NCBI GenBank assembly: GCA_020974905.1
Contig: CP087563.1
Location: 4,216,001 to 4,280,000 of the forward strand
Direction: 5' to 3'
DNA length: 64,000 nucleotides
DNA from: Planctomycetes bacterium syqfu
GTDB lineage: Bacteria > Planctomycetota > Phycisphaerae > Phycisphaerales > Phycisphaeraceae
Translations under genes and position numbers: made by a program
The notes under the pieces: model-generated
What the model saw: the letters and a program-made list of their open reading frames with translations, nothing else
What the model was told of the DNA's origin: nothing
Databases searched by the model: none
Shown here: positions 1 to 9,069 of the stretch, piece after piece
Numbering within the stretch: the first letter of the stretch is position 1
Layout: each line of letters starts with the position of its first letter

Positions 1-1
1 T

Positions 2-2140
2 TTAGGCCAAACCATTGCGATTTACCGTGTCGATCCCGGCTCACAGATGGTCAGCCTGATGCTGGTCCCTGCTGCCAGACGTGATCAGGTGGTTGCCAAG
101 CGTGAATTTCTGGACACGCATGAAGTCAAAATGCTCCCCGGTAGCTGGAACAAGATGCCTGCCCAGAAGCCCGACTGCCTGGTGCAGTTGCAACTGCGTC
201 ACCTGCCCGGACCCAACGGTTTTGCCCAGGGCATGACCATGCGCAACAACCCATCCGTTGCGAACCTGCGTCTGGAATCGCAGACCGCATCTCAGGACGG
301 TGACAAGCTGAGCATCACCACCGTGCTTGCCAACACCGACACGCCGATGCCTTATGCGTGTGAACATGTGTTGACCTGGCAGGAAGGTGACCGCTTTGCC
401 AGCGTGCAGACGACGTTTATCAATCGGTCTGAAAAACAGGTCACGCTGGACATGCTCAGCAGTTTCTCACTCACAGGTATGACACCCTTTGCAGATGACG
501 ATGCACCGGGGCGCCTGATGCTTCACCGTCTGCGTTCAATCTGGAGTAATGAAGGCCGCCTGGATTCTCAAGCTTTTGAAGAACTGCACATCGAGCCGAC
601 ATGGACCGGCCACGCCCCCATCTCCGAACGCTTTGGCACGATTGGTTCCATGCCTGTCCGCCAATTTTTCCCGTGGGTGGGTGTCGAGGACAAGCAGGTC
701 AATGTGCTCTGGGGCGCGCAACTTGCCATCGCCTCCAGTTGGCAGATCGAAGCCTATCGTCGCGGTGATGAGGTGAATCTCTCAGGCGGGATTGCCGACC
801 GTGAATTTGGTCACTGGTTTAAGCACATCGCCCCTGGCCAATCCTTTGAAGCGCCCAAGGCAACCATTGCCACCGTTGTTGGTGATGTGGATGACCTGGG
901 ACATGCATTGACTCAATCCATGGTCCGCGCAGTGGATGAGCAGCCTGCAATTGAACAGGAATTGCCGATCGTCTTTAACGAATGGTGCACCAGTTGGGGC
1001 AAACCGACTCACGAAAACATGCTCGCCAATGCCGAGAAACTGGCGGACACCGACACAAAAATCATGGTCATCGACGCCGGTTGGACCCATCGCAAAAACC
1101 CCGAAGATGCTCAGGAAAATGGTGACTGGAACGTCAACACCAAGAGCTTCCCCCAAGGCCTTGAGGGGATCAGCAAAGACCTGCGTTCCCGAGAGATTCT
1201 TCCGGGGGTCTGGTTTGAATGGGAAGTGGCAACCATCGGCTCCGATGCGTATGAAATGAACGATGCCCAGCTTCACCGTGATGGCATGATTCTCACGATT
1301 GGTACACGGCACTTCTGGGATCTTCGCAATCCCAAAGCACAGGATTACCTTGCAGAAAAACTCATCAAACAACTCAAAGATGCCAACATGGGTTATCTCA
1401 AGGTCGACTACAACGAGACCATTGGCTTAGGTGTCGATGGTGCTGAATCACTGGGTGAAGGTCTGCGCCAACACGTCGTCGCGGTGCAGGACTTCTTCCG
1501 TCGCATGCGTCGTGAACTGCCCGATCTGATCATCGAAAACTGCTCGTCGGGTGGCCATCGTCTTGAACCCTCCATGATGCAGATTTGTGCACAGGGCTCG
1601 TTCTCCGACGCGCATGAGACCGTGGAGATTCCCATCGTTGCTGCCAACCTGCATCGCTGTATTCTCCCGCGTCAGAGCCAGATTTGGGCAGTGCTTCATC
1701 AATGCGATGATGCCAAGCGTCTGAACTATTCGCTGGCTGCCACATTCCTGGGCCGCATGTGTCTGTCAGGCGACATCCATGAACTTGAAGATTGGCAACT
1801 GGAGATCGTCAAGCAGTCCAACATCGCCTACCGCGACGCCCGCCCGATCATCAAGGATGGCAAAAGCCGCATCCATCGTGACATGGGCTTAAGCTACCGC
1901 CACCCCACCGGCTATCAGACGATCATCCGCCAGTCCGTCGATGGCAATGAACTGCTCATCGTCTCCCATCGCTTTGCAGACAAACTCAATGCTGCCGGCA
2001 CGATCACCCTGCCCGACGGCAACTGGAAAGTGAAAACCGACTTCGGCCAGCAAGACCTCATGACCATCCACGGCAATCAACTCACCATCAACCCCGCCCC
2101 CGAATTCTGCGGGCAAGTATTGGTGTTGTGTAAAAACTAA
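2..2140 (+). CDS. GH36 alpha-galactosidase, 5' truncated by window edge
   Basis: Glycoside hydrolase family 36 alpha-galactosidase, expected to release terminal alpha-galactose from oligosaccharides. The reading frame is open from base 2, so the true start lies upstream; the first in-frame ATG at 47 is probably internal. An N-terminal beta-sandwich part is followed by a TIM barrel. The signature FNEWCTSWGKP starts near base 973. The likely nucleophile is the Asp in YLKVDYN (codon at 1406) and the likely acid/base is the Asp in SFSDAHE (codon at 1607). About 712 residues are present, close to full family length (roughly 700-740). No signal peptide can be judged because the N-terminus is missing. 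Family assignment is confident; the natural substrate is inferred. Confidence 0.93.
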   Translation, partial: LGQTIAIYRVDPGSQMVSLMLVPAARRDQVVAKREFLDTHEVKMLPGSWNKMPAQKPDCLVQLQLRHLPGPNGFAQGMTMRNNPSVANLRLESQTASQDGDKLSITTVLANTDTPMPYACEHVLTWQEGDRFASVQTTFINRSEKQVTLDMLSSFSLTGMTPFADDDAPGRLMLHRLRSIWSNEGRLDSQAFEELHIEPTWTGHAPISERFGTIGSMPVRQFFPWVGVEDKQVNVLWGAQLAIASSWQIEAYRRGDEVNLSGGIADREFGHWFKHIAPGQSFEAPKATIATVVGDVDDLGHALTQSMVRAVDEQPAIEQELPIVFNEWCTSWGKPTHENMLANAEKLADTDTKIMVIDAGWTHRKNPEDAQENGDWNVNTKSFPQGLEGISKDLRSREILPGVWFEWEVATIGSDAYEMNDAQLHRDGMILTIGTRHFWDLRNPKAQDYLAEKLIKQLKDANMGYLKVDYNETIGLGVDGAESLGEGLRQHVVAVQDFFRRMRRELPDLIIENCSSGGHRLEPSMMQICAQGSFSDAHETVEIPIVAANLHRCILPRQSQIWAVLHQCDDAKRLNYSLAATFLGRMCLSGDIHELEDWQLEIVKQSNIAYRDARPIIKDGKSRIHRDMGLSYRHPTGYQTIIRQSVDGNELLIVSHRFADKLNAAGTITLPDGNWKVKTDFGQQDLMTIHGNQLTINPAPEFCGQVLVLCKN

Positions 2141-2190
2141 AATCCACAAGCAAGATTTCAACACACAAAAGCAATTAACGCCTGAATGAA

Positions 2191-2273
2191 ACCACGAAGG
2201 CCACAAAGAGCACGAAGATCACGAAGTTCTGAAACAGTCCAACGAAACTTCGTGTCCTTCGTGCTCTTCGTGA
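2191..2273. repeat. Tandem-armed inverted repeat, CACGAAG family, copy 1
   Basis: The left arm is built from repeated CACGAAG-like units (2191-2227) and the right arm from CTTCGTG-like units (2248-2273); together they can fold into one long imperfect hairpin. It lies between the alpha-galactosidase stop and ruvB. A second copy of the family is at 43787-43942. Confidence 0.8.
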
Positions 2274-2307
2274 TAAAACACAGACTAACATTTACCTGAA
2301 ATATCTC

Positions 2308-2313
2308 TACAAT
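2308..2313 (+). promoter_or_regulatory. -10-like TACAAT, 6 nt before ruvB ATG
   Basis: TACAAT is followed by 6 nt and then the ruvB ATG at 2320. Transcription would start at or next to the A of ATG, giving a leaderless mRNA. No Shine-Dalgarno sequence and no clear -35 box are visible. Confidence 0.45.
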
Positions 2314-2319
2314 ATCCCC

Positions 2320-3363
2320 ATGGCCACGCAACGCATTATCACCGGCAGTGCACTCAACGACGCGGAAGAGAAGTTCAACTCCTCGCTGCGCCCCACTTCA
2401 CTCAAAGAGTATGTCGGTCAACCGCGACTTGCTCAGAAGCTGGAGATCACACTCGCTGCGGTGCGCCAACGTGGTGAACCCATGGAACATGTCCTGCTGC
2501 ATGGCCCGCCCGGTTTGGGTAAGACCACGCTGTCTCACATCATTGCCAACGAGTTGGGGACGCACTTGACCGTCACGTCCGGCCCGGCCATGACCAAGCC
2601 CGGTGACCTTGTCGGTGTGCTGACCAAACTCCAAGCGCGTGATGTGCTATTCATCGATGAAATCCATCGGCTCTCCCCGGTGATTGAAGAGTACCTCTAC
2701 TCGGCGATGGAAGATTTTAAGATTGATGTCCCCATCGACTCGGGCATGCATGCCAAGGTGATCACGTTACCCCTCAAGCCCTTTACGCTCATCGGTGCGA
2801 CCACGCGTGCAGGCTTACTCTCAGGGCCGATGCGATCGCGCTTTGGCATCACACATAATCTGGAGTTCTATTCCACCGACGATCTGTGCAGCATCATTGG
2901 ACGCTCTGCCAACCTGCTTGGCTTGTCTGCACCCAGTGAAGAGGCCCTGCTCTCCATCGGTTCACGCAGTCGCGGGACACCGCGTATCGCCAACCGTCTG
3001 CTGCGTCGTGTGCGTGACTATGCCCAGATCAAAACCAACAATCTCATCTCACCTGCGGTGGTCGACGAAGCCTTGGCATTGGAAGGTATCGACGAACTGG
3101 GACTCGATGAACTGGACCGAAAGTACATGGCCATCATCGGCAAGGTTTATAGCGGCGGTCCTGTCGGTCTGGAAGCCATCGCTGCAACACTCGGTGAAGA
3201 CTCGGGCACGCTCGAAGACATGGTCGAACCCTACCTGCTGCAACTGGGCTTTCTCGCCCGAACACGCAAAGGCCGACAACTCACGCTGCACGGCGCACAA
3301 CACATCAAGATCACCCTCCCCAACTCTGCGGATCAAAATGCGGATGAGGGTGATTTGTTTTAA
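2320..3363 (+). CDS. ruvB: Holliday junction branch migration helicase RuvB
   Basis: RuvB, the AAA+ motor that drives Holliday junction branch migration together with RuvA. The 347-residue length is normal. Visible motifs are Walker A GPPGLGKTT (residues 62-70), Walker B FIDEIH (Asp113, Glu114), the sensor region GATTRAG, the arginine-finger region GPMRSRFG and a C-terminal winged-helix part ending in ITLPN. ruvA and ruvC are not neighbours here. The gene stands alone, with a repeat upstream and a dispersed repeat downstream, and is convergent with the MocR gene. The start ATG has no Shine-Dalgarno sequence but a TACAAT hexamer 6 nt upstream. Confidence 0.97.
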   Translation: MATQRIITGSALNDAEEKFNSSLRPTSLKEYVGQPRLAQKLEITLAAVRQRGEPMEHVLLHGPPGLGKTTLSHIIANELGTHLTVTSGPAMTKPGDLVGVLTKLQARDVLFIDEIHRLSPVIEEYLYSAMEDFKIDVPIDSGMHAKVITLPLKPFTLIGATTRAGLLSGPMRSRFGITHNLEFYSTDDLCSIIGRSANLLGLSAPSEEALLSIGSRSRGTPRIANRLLRRVRDYAQIKTNNLISPAVVDEALALEGIDELGLDELDRKYMAIIGKVYSGGPVGLEAIAATLGEDSGTLEDMVEPYLLQLGFLARTRKGRQLTLHGAQHIKITLPNSADQNADEGDLF

Positions 3364-3386
3364 ATCGCTTCAAATCATTTATCTCC

Positions 3387-3477
3387 ACTTTCCGTCACTC
3401 CCGCGTAGGCGGGAGTCCAGTGGAACTTGCAAGTGCGTACAGAATACCACTGGATTCCCGCCTGCGCGGGAATGACG
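3387..3477. repeat. Dispersed palindromic repeat, copy 1
   Basis: Outer arms GTCACTCCCGCG... and ...CGCGGGAATGAC flank a conserved core containing TGCAAG and ACCACTGGATTCCCGCCTG. The same unit occurs at 10671-10764 and, split in two, at 17926-18220. Repeats with the TTCCCGCCTGCGCGGGAA core are known from intergenic regions of many bacteria. It lies between the convergent ruvB and mocR-type genes. Confidence 0.85.
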
Positions 3478-3516
3478 AAACTGCTTGAAATGGAGTGAAT
3501 GATTTAGCGAATCGCT

Positions 3517-4959
3517 TTAACCGATCTGCGCTTTGACCAAATCACCCAATGTCTTGATCGCTGCTTCAATCTTGTCGGACCAGACCAGGCCACAGTTAAT
3601 GCGCATGCAGTTTTTGTATCGGCCTATGGCAGAGAAAATCTCACCGGGCGCGATGCTGATGTCATGCTTGATCGCTTCGTGATGCAGTTTCATGGTGTCG
3701 ACTTTGACCGACATCTGCACCCAGATGATGTAGCCCCCCTTGGGACGGGTGATGCGTGTGCCTGCGGGGAAATAGCGGGCAATGGCCTGACGAAACTGAT
3801 CGACCTGTTTCTGATATTGCTTACGGAGTTTGCGCAGATGATGGTCATAGCCGTGCTGTTCGAGATAGGTGGCAACGAGTAATTGCGGCAGGGTCGCGCT
3901 GGCATGATCCGTGGTGAGTTTCAAATCCATCACCTGCGCTTTGTACTTGCCCGGCACACACCAACCCACGCGCAGCCCCGGCGAAATCGTCTTGGAAAAG
4001 GAGCCGAGTGTGATCACCGTCTGCCCGTCATCAAATGCACGAAGTGATGCCGGTCGCGTGCCGTCAAATGACAGGTCGCCATAGATTTCGTCTTCGATAA
4101 TCGTCACGTTGTACTTGCGGGCCAACGCGACCAACCGTTGTTTGTTCTCCGTGGACATGAGTGTCCCAAGCGGATTGGGGAAGTTTGATGCCAGGAGAAT
4201 CACGCGAATCTGCTTTTGCTGCATCGCATTTTCCAGTGCATCAAGGTCCATGCCGGTGTCGGGGTGCGTTGCTATTTCCTGCACCTTGAGCTTCATGCAA
4301 CGGATCATGTCCAGGAAAAAGAAAAACGTCGGCGACTCGATGGCAACCACATCGCCCGGCTCGGTCACCGCGCGAAGCGACAGCGATATCGCCTCCGTCG
4401 CGCCGGTGGTCACGAGAATATCATCCGGATTGACCGAGCAACCCGAATCAATCAAACGCTTGGCAATCTGGCGACGCAACTCCAACCGACCGGGAGGGAC
4501 GGCATACTCATGTGCCTGCGGACCATACTCACGTGTGACATGACCAAAGAGTTTATTGATCTTATCAATCGGCAGAACCTGGCTGTCAGGTAACGCAGCT
4601 CCCAACTGCAGCATGTCCGGCCGTGTCATGTCCTCGGCAATCCGTGCAGACAAACTGATCGCATCGAGTTCCTTGGGGTACGGTGCATTGTCCGACGCGG
4701 TGGGAAGCTGTATCGCCATCCTGGGTTGACGGACGTAATAACCCGACTGTGGCACAGCACGGATCATCTGCTGATCCTCAAGCATCCGATATGCCTGCAT
4801 CACCGTTGACACACTCACCGATAACTGTTTGCACAACTGCCTGACGGACGGCACACGTTCACCGGGCTGCAACGCCCCGGAAGTGATCATCTCTGAAACA
4901 TGGGTTGCGACCTGCTCGTAAAGTAAACCCTGTTCGATTTGTTGGCCGTTGCGTTGCAT
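3517..4959 (-). CDS. MocR-type GntR regulator with aminotransferase fold
   Basis: Fusion of an N-terminal GntR winged helix-turn-helix (residues about 10-75, including SVRQLCKQLSVSVSTV) with a fold-type I aminotransferase domain (about 110-475). PLP-binding signatures are GATEAISL, NFPNPLGT, EDEIYGDL and SFSKTISPGLRVGW, where Lys323 is the expected Schiff-base lysine. Such proteins are PLP-sensing regulators; the YdcR-like subgroup is the closest match by eye. The start at 4959 (480 residues) is chosen because a TACAAT hexamer lies exactly 6 nt upstream and the 35 codons before it look unlike the family. It is divergent from a small ORF at 5128. Confidence 0.9.
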   Translation of the reverse strand: MQRNGQQIEQGLLYEQVATHVSEMITSGALQPGERVPSVRQLCKQLSVSVSTVMQAYRMLEDQQMIRAVPQSGYYVRQPRMAIQLPTASDNAPYPKELDAISLSARIAEDMTRPDMLQLGAALPDSQVLPIDKINKLFGHVTREYGPQAHEYAVPPGRLELRRQIAKRLIDSGCSVNPDDILVTTGATEAISLSLRAVTEPGDVVAIESPTFFFFLDMIRCMKLKVQEIATHPDTGMDLDALENAMQQKQIRVILLASNFPNPLGTLMSTENKQRLVALARKYNVTIIEDEIYGDLSFDGTRPASLRAFDDGQTVITLGSFSKTISPGLRVGWCVPGKYKAQVMDLKLTTDHASATLPQLLVATYLEQHGYDHHLRKLRKQYQKQVDQFRQAIARYFPAGTRITRPKGGYIIWVQMSVKVDTMKLHHEAIKHDISIAPGEIFSAIGRYKNCMRINCGLVWSDKIEAAIKTLGDLVKAQIG

Positions 4960-4965
4960 GGACAG

Positions 4966-4971
4966 ATTGTA
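4966..4971 (-). promoter_or_regulatory. -10-like TACAAT, 6 nt before mocR-type ATG
   Basis: On the minus strand TACAAT is followed by CTGTCC and the ATG at 4959. There is no Shine-Dalgarno sequence. It is read as a leaderless promoter. Confidence 0.45.
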
Positions 4972-5127
4972 ACGTTCAAAACACACGCCATGCGATACAG
5001 TTGTTATCCCAATCGACCGGAACAGTGCAAAAAAGTTGTCTGTTGCGCTGCAATAAACCGGCAACTGTATCTGTTAGGTAACGCGAGGATGACGATGATT
5101 GGGGCAATGAACAAGAAGGAGACAACG

Positions 5128-5265
5128 ATGACACAGATCCATTGCCACACATCGCGTGCCTTGGATAAGCCTTCTCGAATCAGTCGATGCTTGACTGCGA
5201 TCAGACGCTTTTTAACCGACTTTGCGCAGGGATTACACAGCTATCGCCGCCCGCCGCATGCCTGA
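5128..5265 (+). CDS. Small basic 45-residue ORF divergent from MocR gene
   Basis: A short ORF preceded by a good Shine-Dalgarno sequence (AAGGAG, 6 nt before the ATG). The product is 45 residues, rich in Arg and His (ending in SYRRPPHA), with no membrane segment or recognised domain. It is transcribed away from the MocR-type regulator, the usual place for a MocR target gene, but whether it is translated is uncertain. I do not recognise the protein. Confidence 0.35.
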   Translation: MTQIHCHTSRALDKPSRISRCLTAIRRFLTDFAQGLHSYRRPPHA

Positions 5266-5353
5266 TTACCCCGTAATCAACAAGATCATGACTGTTTTTC
5301 TCGGATTCGGATATGGCAATGCTGCGCTAAATCCGTCATCATGTCAGACTCAA

Positions 5354-5359
5354 TAGTTT
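5354..5359 (+). promoter_or_regulatory. -10-like TAGTTT, 7 nt before fucosidase ATG
   Basis: TAGTTT is followed by 7 nt and the ATG at 5367; no Shine-Dalgarno sequence is present. It helps choose 5367 over the GTG at 5361 and the ATG at 5373. Confidence 0.35.
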
Positions 5360-5366
5360 TGTGAGT

Positions 5367-6686
5367 ATGACGATGATCAAGCAACAATTTGGTGATGCAC
5401 GTGACTGGTTTTTGGAACACCGCTTTGGACTCTTTGTCCATTGGGGCCCCTACGCGATGCCGGGTTGGCATGAACAGATTCAGCAGCGCATGGGCATCAA
5501 GCGTGAAGACTACGAACGTCAGATCGCCAGGTTCGATCCGGTCGACTTTGATCCTGAGCCCTGGTTGGACCTGATGCAGCAGGCTGGGATGACCTACATC
5601 GTCATCACCACCAAGCATCACGACGGCTTTTGCATGTGGGATACCAATCTCACCGACTTTAAAATCACGCGCAACGGTGGCCCTGATGCGCTTAAGACAT
5701 TGGCCGATGCCTGCCACGCACGTGGGATCAAACTCGGGCTTTACTACTCCGTCGTGGATTGGAAACATCCTGCTTATCCCAACGAAGGTCGACATCACGA
5801 ACTGCCGCCTCAAGACGGTGACATGCCGGATGAGAAAATTTATCTGTCCTATCTCAAGGAACAGATTCGCGAGTTGTGCACCGGCTATGGCGATGTGCGT
5901 TACATCTGGTGGGACATGAACGTACCCCAATGGGAAGACGAATCGATCCATGCGATGATCCGTGAGTTACAACCGGGTTGTGTAATCAATGACCGCGGGT
6001 TTCATCACCGTGACAAACTGGACCATTGGCAGGAAGGCATCATTGCTACGCGCGAACGGGACTACAATCCAGCATTGGGAGAGACGGACCAAGTCAGCAA
6101 ACTGCCAACGGAAAGCTGCGATTCACTGGATGCATTGAGTTGGGGTTACAAGACCGACGCGGACTACTATTCGCTTGCGTATCTGAAGCGCAACATCGCT
6201 GAGAATATGATTCGCGGGAACAATTACCTGCTGAATGTCGGTCCGGATACCAAGGGCATGATCCCATCACAGCAGGTGGACATGCTCAAACAGATTGGTG
6301 ATTGGTATGAGAAGATCAAAGCCTGTTTCACCGACACGACACCTGTTGCGGGTATGATTGCAAAACCGGGTGTGTCGCTGATGCAAGCCAATCAGCCGAC
6401 TGCGGATGGTGAGTATGAATACTACGTCATCGCCACGCAGCCGCTGAATTGTCGGGGCCTGCAACTGCGACCGATTGATGCTTCACCGCTTTGGGTTCAA
6501 CTGCTTAACACCGGTGCCTACATGCAATGGGCACGCGACATTGTGCCCAATGATGTGACGCACCCGTACCTGCGCATCCGCGAGATTCCCGTAGATGAGA
6601 TGGCCGGTGATGTGCTGGTGTTCAAGCTGTTGTTCGCCAAACCGCTGGAAGTTTCAGCGCAGATGAATACGGTTGAGAAGATTTGA
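5367..6686 (+). CDS. GH29 alpha-L-fucosidase, cytoplasmic type
   Basis: Glycoside hydrolase family 29 protein expected to remove alpha-L-fucose from fucosylated glycans. Family signatures in order: RFGLFVHWGPYA near the N-terminus, TTKHHDGFCMWD (about residues 75-86), the TIM-barrel strand LGLYYSVVDWKHP, and YIWWDMN, whose Asp183 is the likely nucleophile. NYLLNVGPDTKG closes the catalytic domain and a beta-sandwich-like tail follows. There is no signal peptide, so it probably acts on imported oligosaccharides. The start is ambiguous among GTG 5361, ATG 5367 and ATG 5373. Fucose with the nearby sulfatases suggests fucoidan-like material, which is inference. Confidence 0.93.
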   Translation: MTMIKQQFGDARDWFLEHRFGLFVHWGPYAMPGWHEQIQQRMGIKREDYERQIARFDPVDFDPEPWLDLMQQAGMTYIVITTKHHDGFCMWDTNLTDFKITRNGGPDALKTLADACHARGIKLGLYYSVVDWKHPAYPNEGRHHELPPQDGDMPDEKIYLSYLKEQIRELCTGYGDVRYIWWDMNVPQWEDESIHAMIRELQPGCVINDRGFHHRDKLDHWQEGIIATRERDYNPALGETDQVSKLPTESCDSLDALSWGYKTDADYYSLAYLKRNIAENMIRGNNYLLNVGPDTKGMIPSQQVDMLKQIGDWYEKIKACFTDTTPVAGMIAKPGVSLMQANQPTADGEYEYYVIATQPLNCRGLQLRPIDASPLWVQLLNTGAYMQWARDIVPNDVTHPYLRIREIPVDEMAGDVLVFKLLFAKPLEVSAQMNTVEKI

Positions 6687-6742
6687 TCAGACTTCATGCC
6701 GTGCTTCTACGGGGTAGAGGTGAATACACAGAGTGACCAACA

Positions 6743-6775
6743 AAGCAACCCGTGCCGCAGGAGCGACACGGCTTT
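6743..6775. repeat. ACCCGTGCC...GACACGGCTTT repeat, copy 1
   Basis: A short imperfect hairpin with flanks AAGCAACCCGTGCC and GACACGGCTTT between the convergent fucosidase and HD hydrolase genes. Related copies are at 10801-10835, 39948-39974 (opposite orientation) and 40011-40046. Confidence 0.65.
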
Positions 6776-6789
6776 TGATCGATGAATAA

Positions 6790-7305
6790 TCATCCCGTCA
6801 GTTCCGCGTAACGTTGTAAAAACAGCTGCTCGGCTTTCCTGGGGGACAGCGGTTTGATCTTCATATCATCAAACGGCATGACCGGGATTTTCCAATCCAT
6901 CGGCGGGACTTCCATCAAATCTCTGGCTTCGGTCATGAGCATTTGCTCGTCAGCCAAGCGCACTTCATCGGGCATCGGCATGGTGAGTTGATGCTGAGCC
7001 ATGATCAATGCCAACAGGCGATCTTCCAACTCTCTGAACTGGGGCATGTGGCTTTTCACTGGGCGGGGCAGGTCCGTCAGATACGCTTCAGCAGCATCAT
7101 GAAGCAACCCCCAAAGCGCAAACGCCTCAGGCACCGCTTCCGAGACATGCACGCTGTGCTGAGCGACCGAATAATAGTCACGACAATGACCATTGAACCG
7201 ACACTGCAGACTCAAAGCGTGCGCGATATCGCGAATGTCAATGATGCCTGGCTCTTCGCGCAACGGGTAGAACGCCTTGCCGGTGTAGGTTTGAATCCAG
7301 CTCAT
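6790..7305 (-). CDS. HD-superfamily phosphohydrolase (YfbR-like)
   Basis: A 171-residue HD-domain protein resembling the small nucleotidase-type phosphohydrolases. The metal-binding pattern is visible as a His in QHSVHVSEAV and the HD pair in LLHDAAEAYLTDLPRPVK, with a later Asp in LADEQML. It probably hydrolyses nucleoside monophosphates or a related phosphate ester; the substrate cannot be told. The start at 7305 (MSWIQTYTG) is chosen because AGGAGA lies 8 nt upstream, leaving a 25-nt gap to the antiporter stop. It is probably the last gene of a queD - antiporter - HD set. Confidence 0.82.
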   Translation of the reverse strand: MSWIQTYTGKAFYPLREEPGIIDIRDIAHALSLQCRFNGHCRDYYSVAQHSVHVSEAVPEAFALWGLLHDAAEAYLTDLPRPVKSHMPQFRELEDRLLALIMAQHQLTMPMPDEVRLADEQMLMTEARDLMEVPPMDWKIPVMPFDDMKIKPLSPRKAEQLFLQRYAELTG

Positions 7306-7330
7306 CCGATGCGTCTCCTTGGCCAGCGTA

Positions 7331-8446
7331 TCAGGCGTGGGTCGGGTCACCTGCGGTCAGCACGAATTGCAGTACAACGTAAGTCACGTACAGAATCAAC
7401 AGCGGGTACCCCATCCAGCGACTGAAGCTGCCCTTGCGAATGGCCTTAAAAATGAAGAACAGGAACATCGAAGTCATCAGCAGCATCGTCGGCAGATGCA
7501 GGTACAGGAAAATCTCGGGAATCTTGGCAGACGGATCAATGATCGGCAGAGACTTGGCCACCGCCGATGCACCAATCACAAACAGCACATTGAGAATGTC
7601 AGCACCAATCACGTTGCCCACCAGCAACTCGCGATGTCCCTTGATGATCGACGCAATGCCCACCGTTAACTCCGGCAGCGAGGTGCCCAGCGCAACGAGC
7701 GTTGCAGCGATGACCACATCGGGAACCCCCCAACGCTCTGCCATCACCGTCGCAGAACCGACTAAAAATCGACTGGCGCAAATCACAATGGTGAGTCCCA
7801 CCACCAACAGTAACACCAACAGCCATGCGGAGCGCGTTGCGGGTACTTCATGTCCATCAGCAGGCTTGTCCTTTAACTCTTCCATCTGAAGGGTCGGCAG
7901 CGGATGATCTGTCTGCGGACTCAACGCGACATGTTGCTTGGCCCACTTGATGCTGATGAACATGTAGACAACAAGCAATGCCAGGAGCAGTGCGCCGAAA
8001 GGTCGGGTGATCTGTGCTTGATCACCGTGAAATACCCAGGCAAAGTAACACAGGGATGCCAAGAGAAAATCACAACCGATCTTCACCCACCCTTGACGCT
8101 TGAGGACGAACTTGTCAGCGGGGAGTATGACCATAACGCACCCGAGCCCAAAAATCAGGCCGGTGTCGGCAATGATTGAACCCACTGCGTTACCCAACGC
8201 CAAGCCGGCATTACCACCCCAGGCCGCCATCACCGACACGGCAGTCTCAGGGCTGGTGGTCCCCAATGAAACAATGGTTGCCCCCACAATCACCTTGGGA
8301 ATGCCCACACGGTAGGCCAGACCGGCTGCACCATCCACGAGCCAATCGGCTCCACGGATGAGTATCCAAACGCTGCCAAGGGCAACGAGGATCAACATGA
8401 ACAACGGCATGGCCTGGAAGGCGCTATCGGGAATCAAATGTTCCAT
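7331..8446 (-). CDS. CaCA-family calcium/sodium antiporter (YrbG-like)
   Basis: Inner-membrane cation/Ca2+ antiporter of 371 residues with about ten hydrophobic segments in two homologous halves. The two alpha-repeat motifs are visible: GATIVSLGTTSPET in the first half and AATLVALGTSLPEL in the second, whose acidic residues bind the ion. A hydrophilic loop (about residues 180-205, HVALSPQTDHPLP onward) separates the halves. The nearest family member is YrbG. It sits 42 nt after queD and 25 nt before the HD hydrolase, so co-transcription is likely, but no functional link is obvious. Confidence 0.92.
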   Translation of the reverse strand: MEHLIPDSAFQAMPLFMLILVALGSVWILIRGADWLVDGAAGLAYRVGIPKVIVGATIVSLGTTSPETAVSVMAAWGGNAGLALGNAVGSIIADTGLIFGLGCVMVILPADKFVLKRQGWVKIGCDFLLASLCYFAWVFHGDQAQITRPFGALLLALLVVYMFISIKWAKQHVALSPQTDHPLPTLQMEELKDKPADGHEVPATRSAWLLVLLLVVGLTIVICASRFLVGSATVMAERWGVPDVVIAATLVALGTSLPELTVGIASIIKGHRELLVGNVIGADILNVLFVIGASAVAKSLPIIDPSAKIPEIFLYLHLPTMLLMTSMFLFFIFKAIRKGSFSRWMGYPLLILYVTYVVLQFVLTAGDPTHA

Positions 8447-8488
8447 GAAGTGGGGTATCTCAACTTAAACAACGAAAATCACAAACGA

Positions 8489-8872
8489 TCAAGGCAGGTA
8501 AACCGCCGTGCAACCATCGGCTTCACCGACGGACACACTGACCAGTGTAACGTGTTGGGGCAACCGTGAAGCAATCTCGCTGCCAAACCACCAGGCTACA
8601 CGCTCAGCTGTCGGATTCACCGCCAGCTTGCCCTGCTCGCCGGCAAAGGGTTTGACCTCATTGAGATGTCGGTTGTGCACCTTGGCAATCAACGCATCAA
8701 GCCAACCTTCGAGCACGTGGAAATCCATCACCGTCTGGATCTCATCAAGCTCCTGAGACTGCACCGTCACCACCACCGGCCAGTTATGGCCGTGCAGCGG
8801 CTCAAGCGAACCATCAGGCAATGCAATGGCATGACTTGCTGAAAAATTCCTGGCAATCTGTATCTGATACAT
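8489..8872 (-). CDS. queD: 6-carboxy-tetrahydropterin synthase / PTPS family
   Basis: QueD/6-pyruvoyl-tetrahydropterin synthase family, 127 residues. It converts 7,8-dihydroneopterin triphosphate to 6-carboxy-tetrahydropterin in queuosine and 7-deazapurine synthesis. The zinc ligands are His14 (FSASHAI) and His27/His29 (LHGHNW). The pterin-anchoring Glu is in VGEADGC. The usual catalytic Cys between the zinc histidines is not obvious, so PTPS-like side activities are possible. The start at 8872 is chosen for family fit; a longer frame would add 13 unrelated residues. folE2 at 43972, which supplies the precursor pathway, is elsewhere in the window. Confidence 0.85.
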   Translation of the reverse strand: MYQIQIARNFSASHAIALPDGSLEPLHGHNWPVVVTVQSQELDEIQTVMDFHVLEGWLDALIAKVHNRHLNEVKPFAGEQGKLAVNPTAERVAWWFGSEIASRLPQHVTLVSVSVGEADGCTAVYLP

Positions 8873-9069
8873 CAACCAACCCCAATCGTTATCAAACATC
8901 CCATTATCCAATGAGATGCAGTACGGATCAAACCCATGCGAACCACGGAATCAGACACAAAACAACTTGCATATTCGCAACACTGCACAAGCGTCTCTTG
9001 CAATCGTCCAACCAACTGCAATACTGGCAAAAACAACTTTGCCCAATTGCTTTGATGGAGTCTTCGATC

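Noticed and set aside
8821-9069. N-terminal extension of sulfatase 1 by up to 83 residues
   Set aside because: It would overlap queD and has no sulfatase similarity; ATG 9070 or 9055 fits family length.
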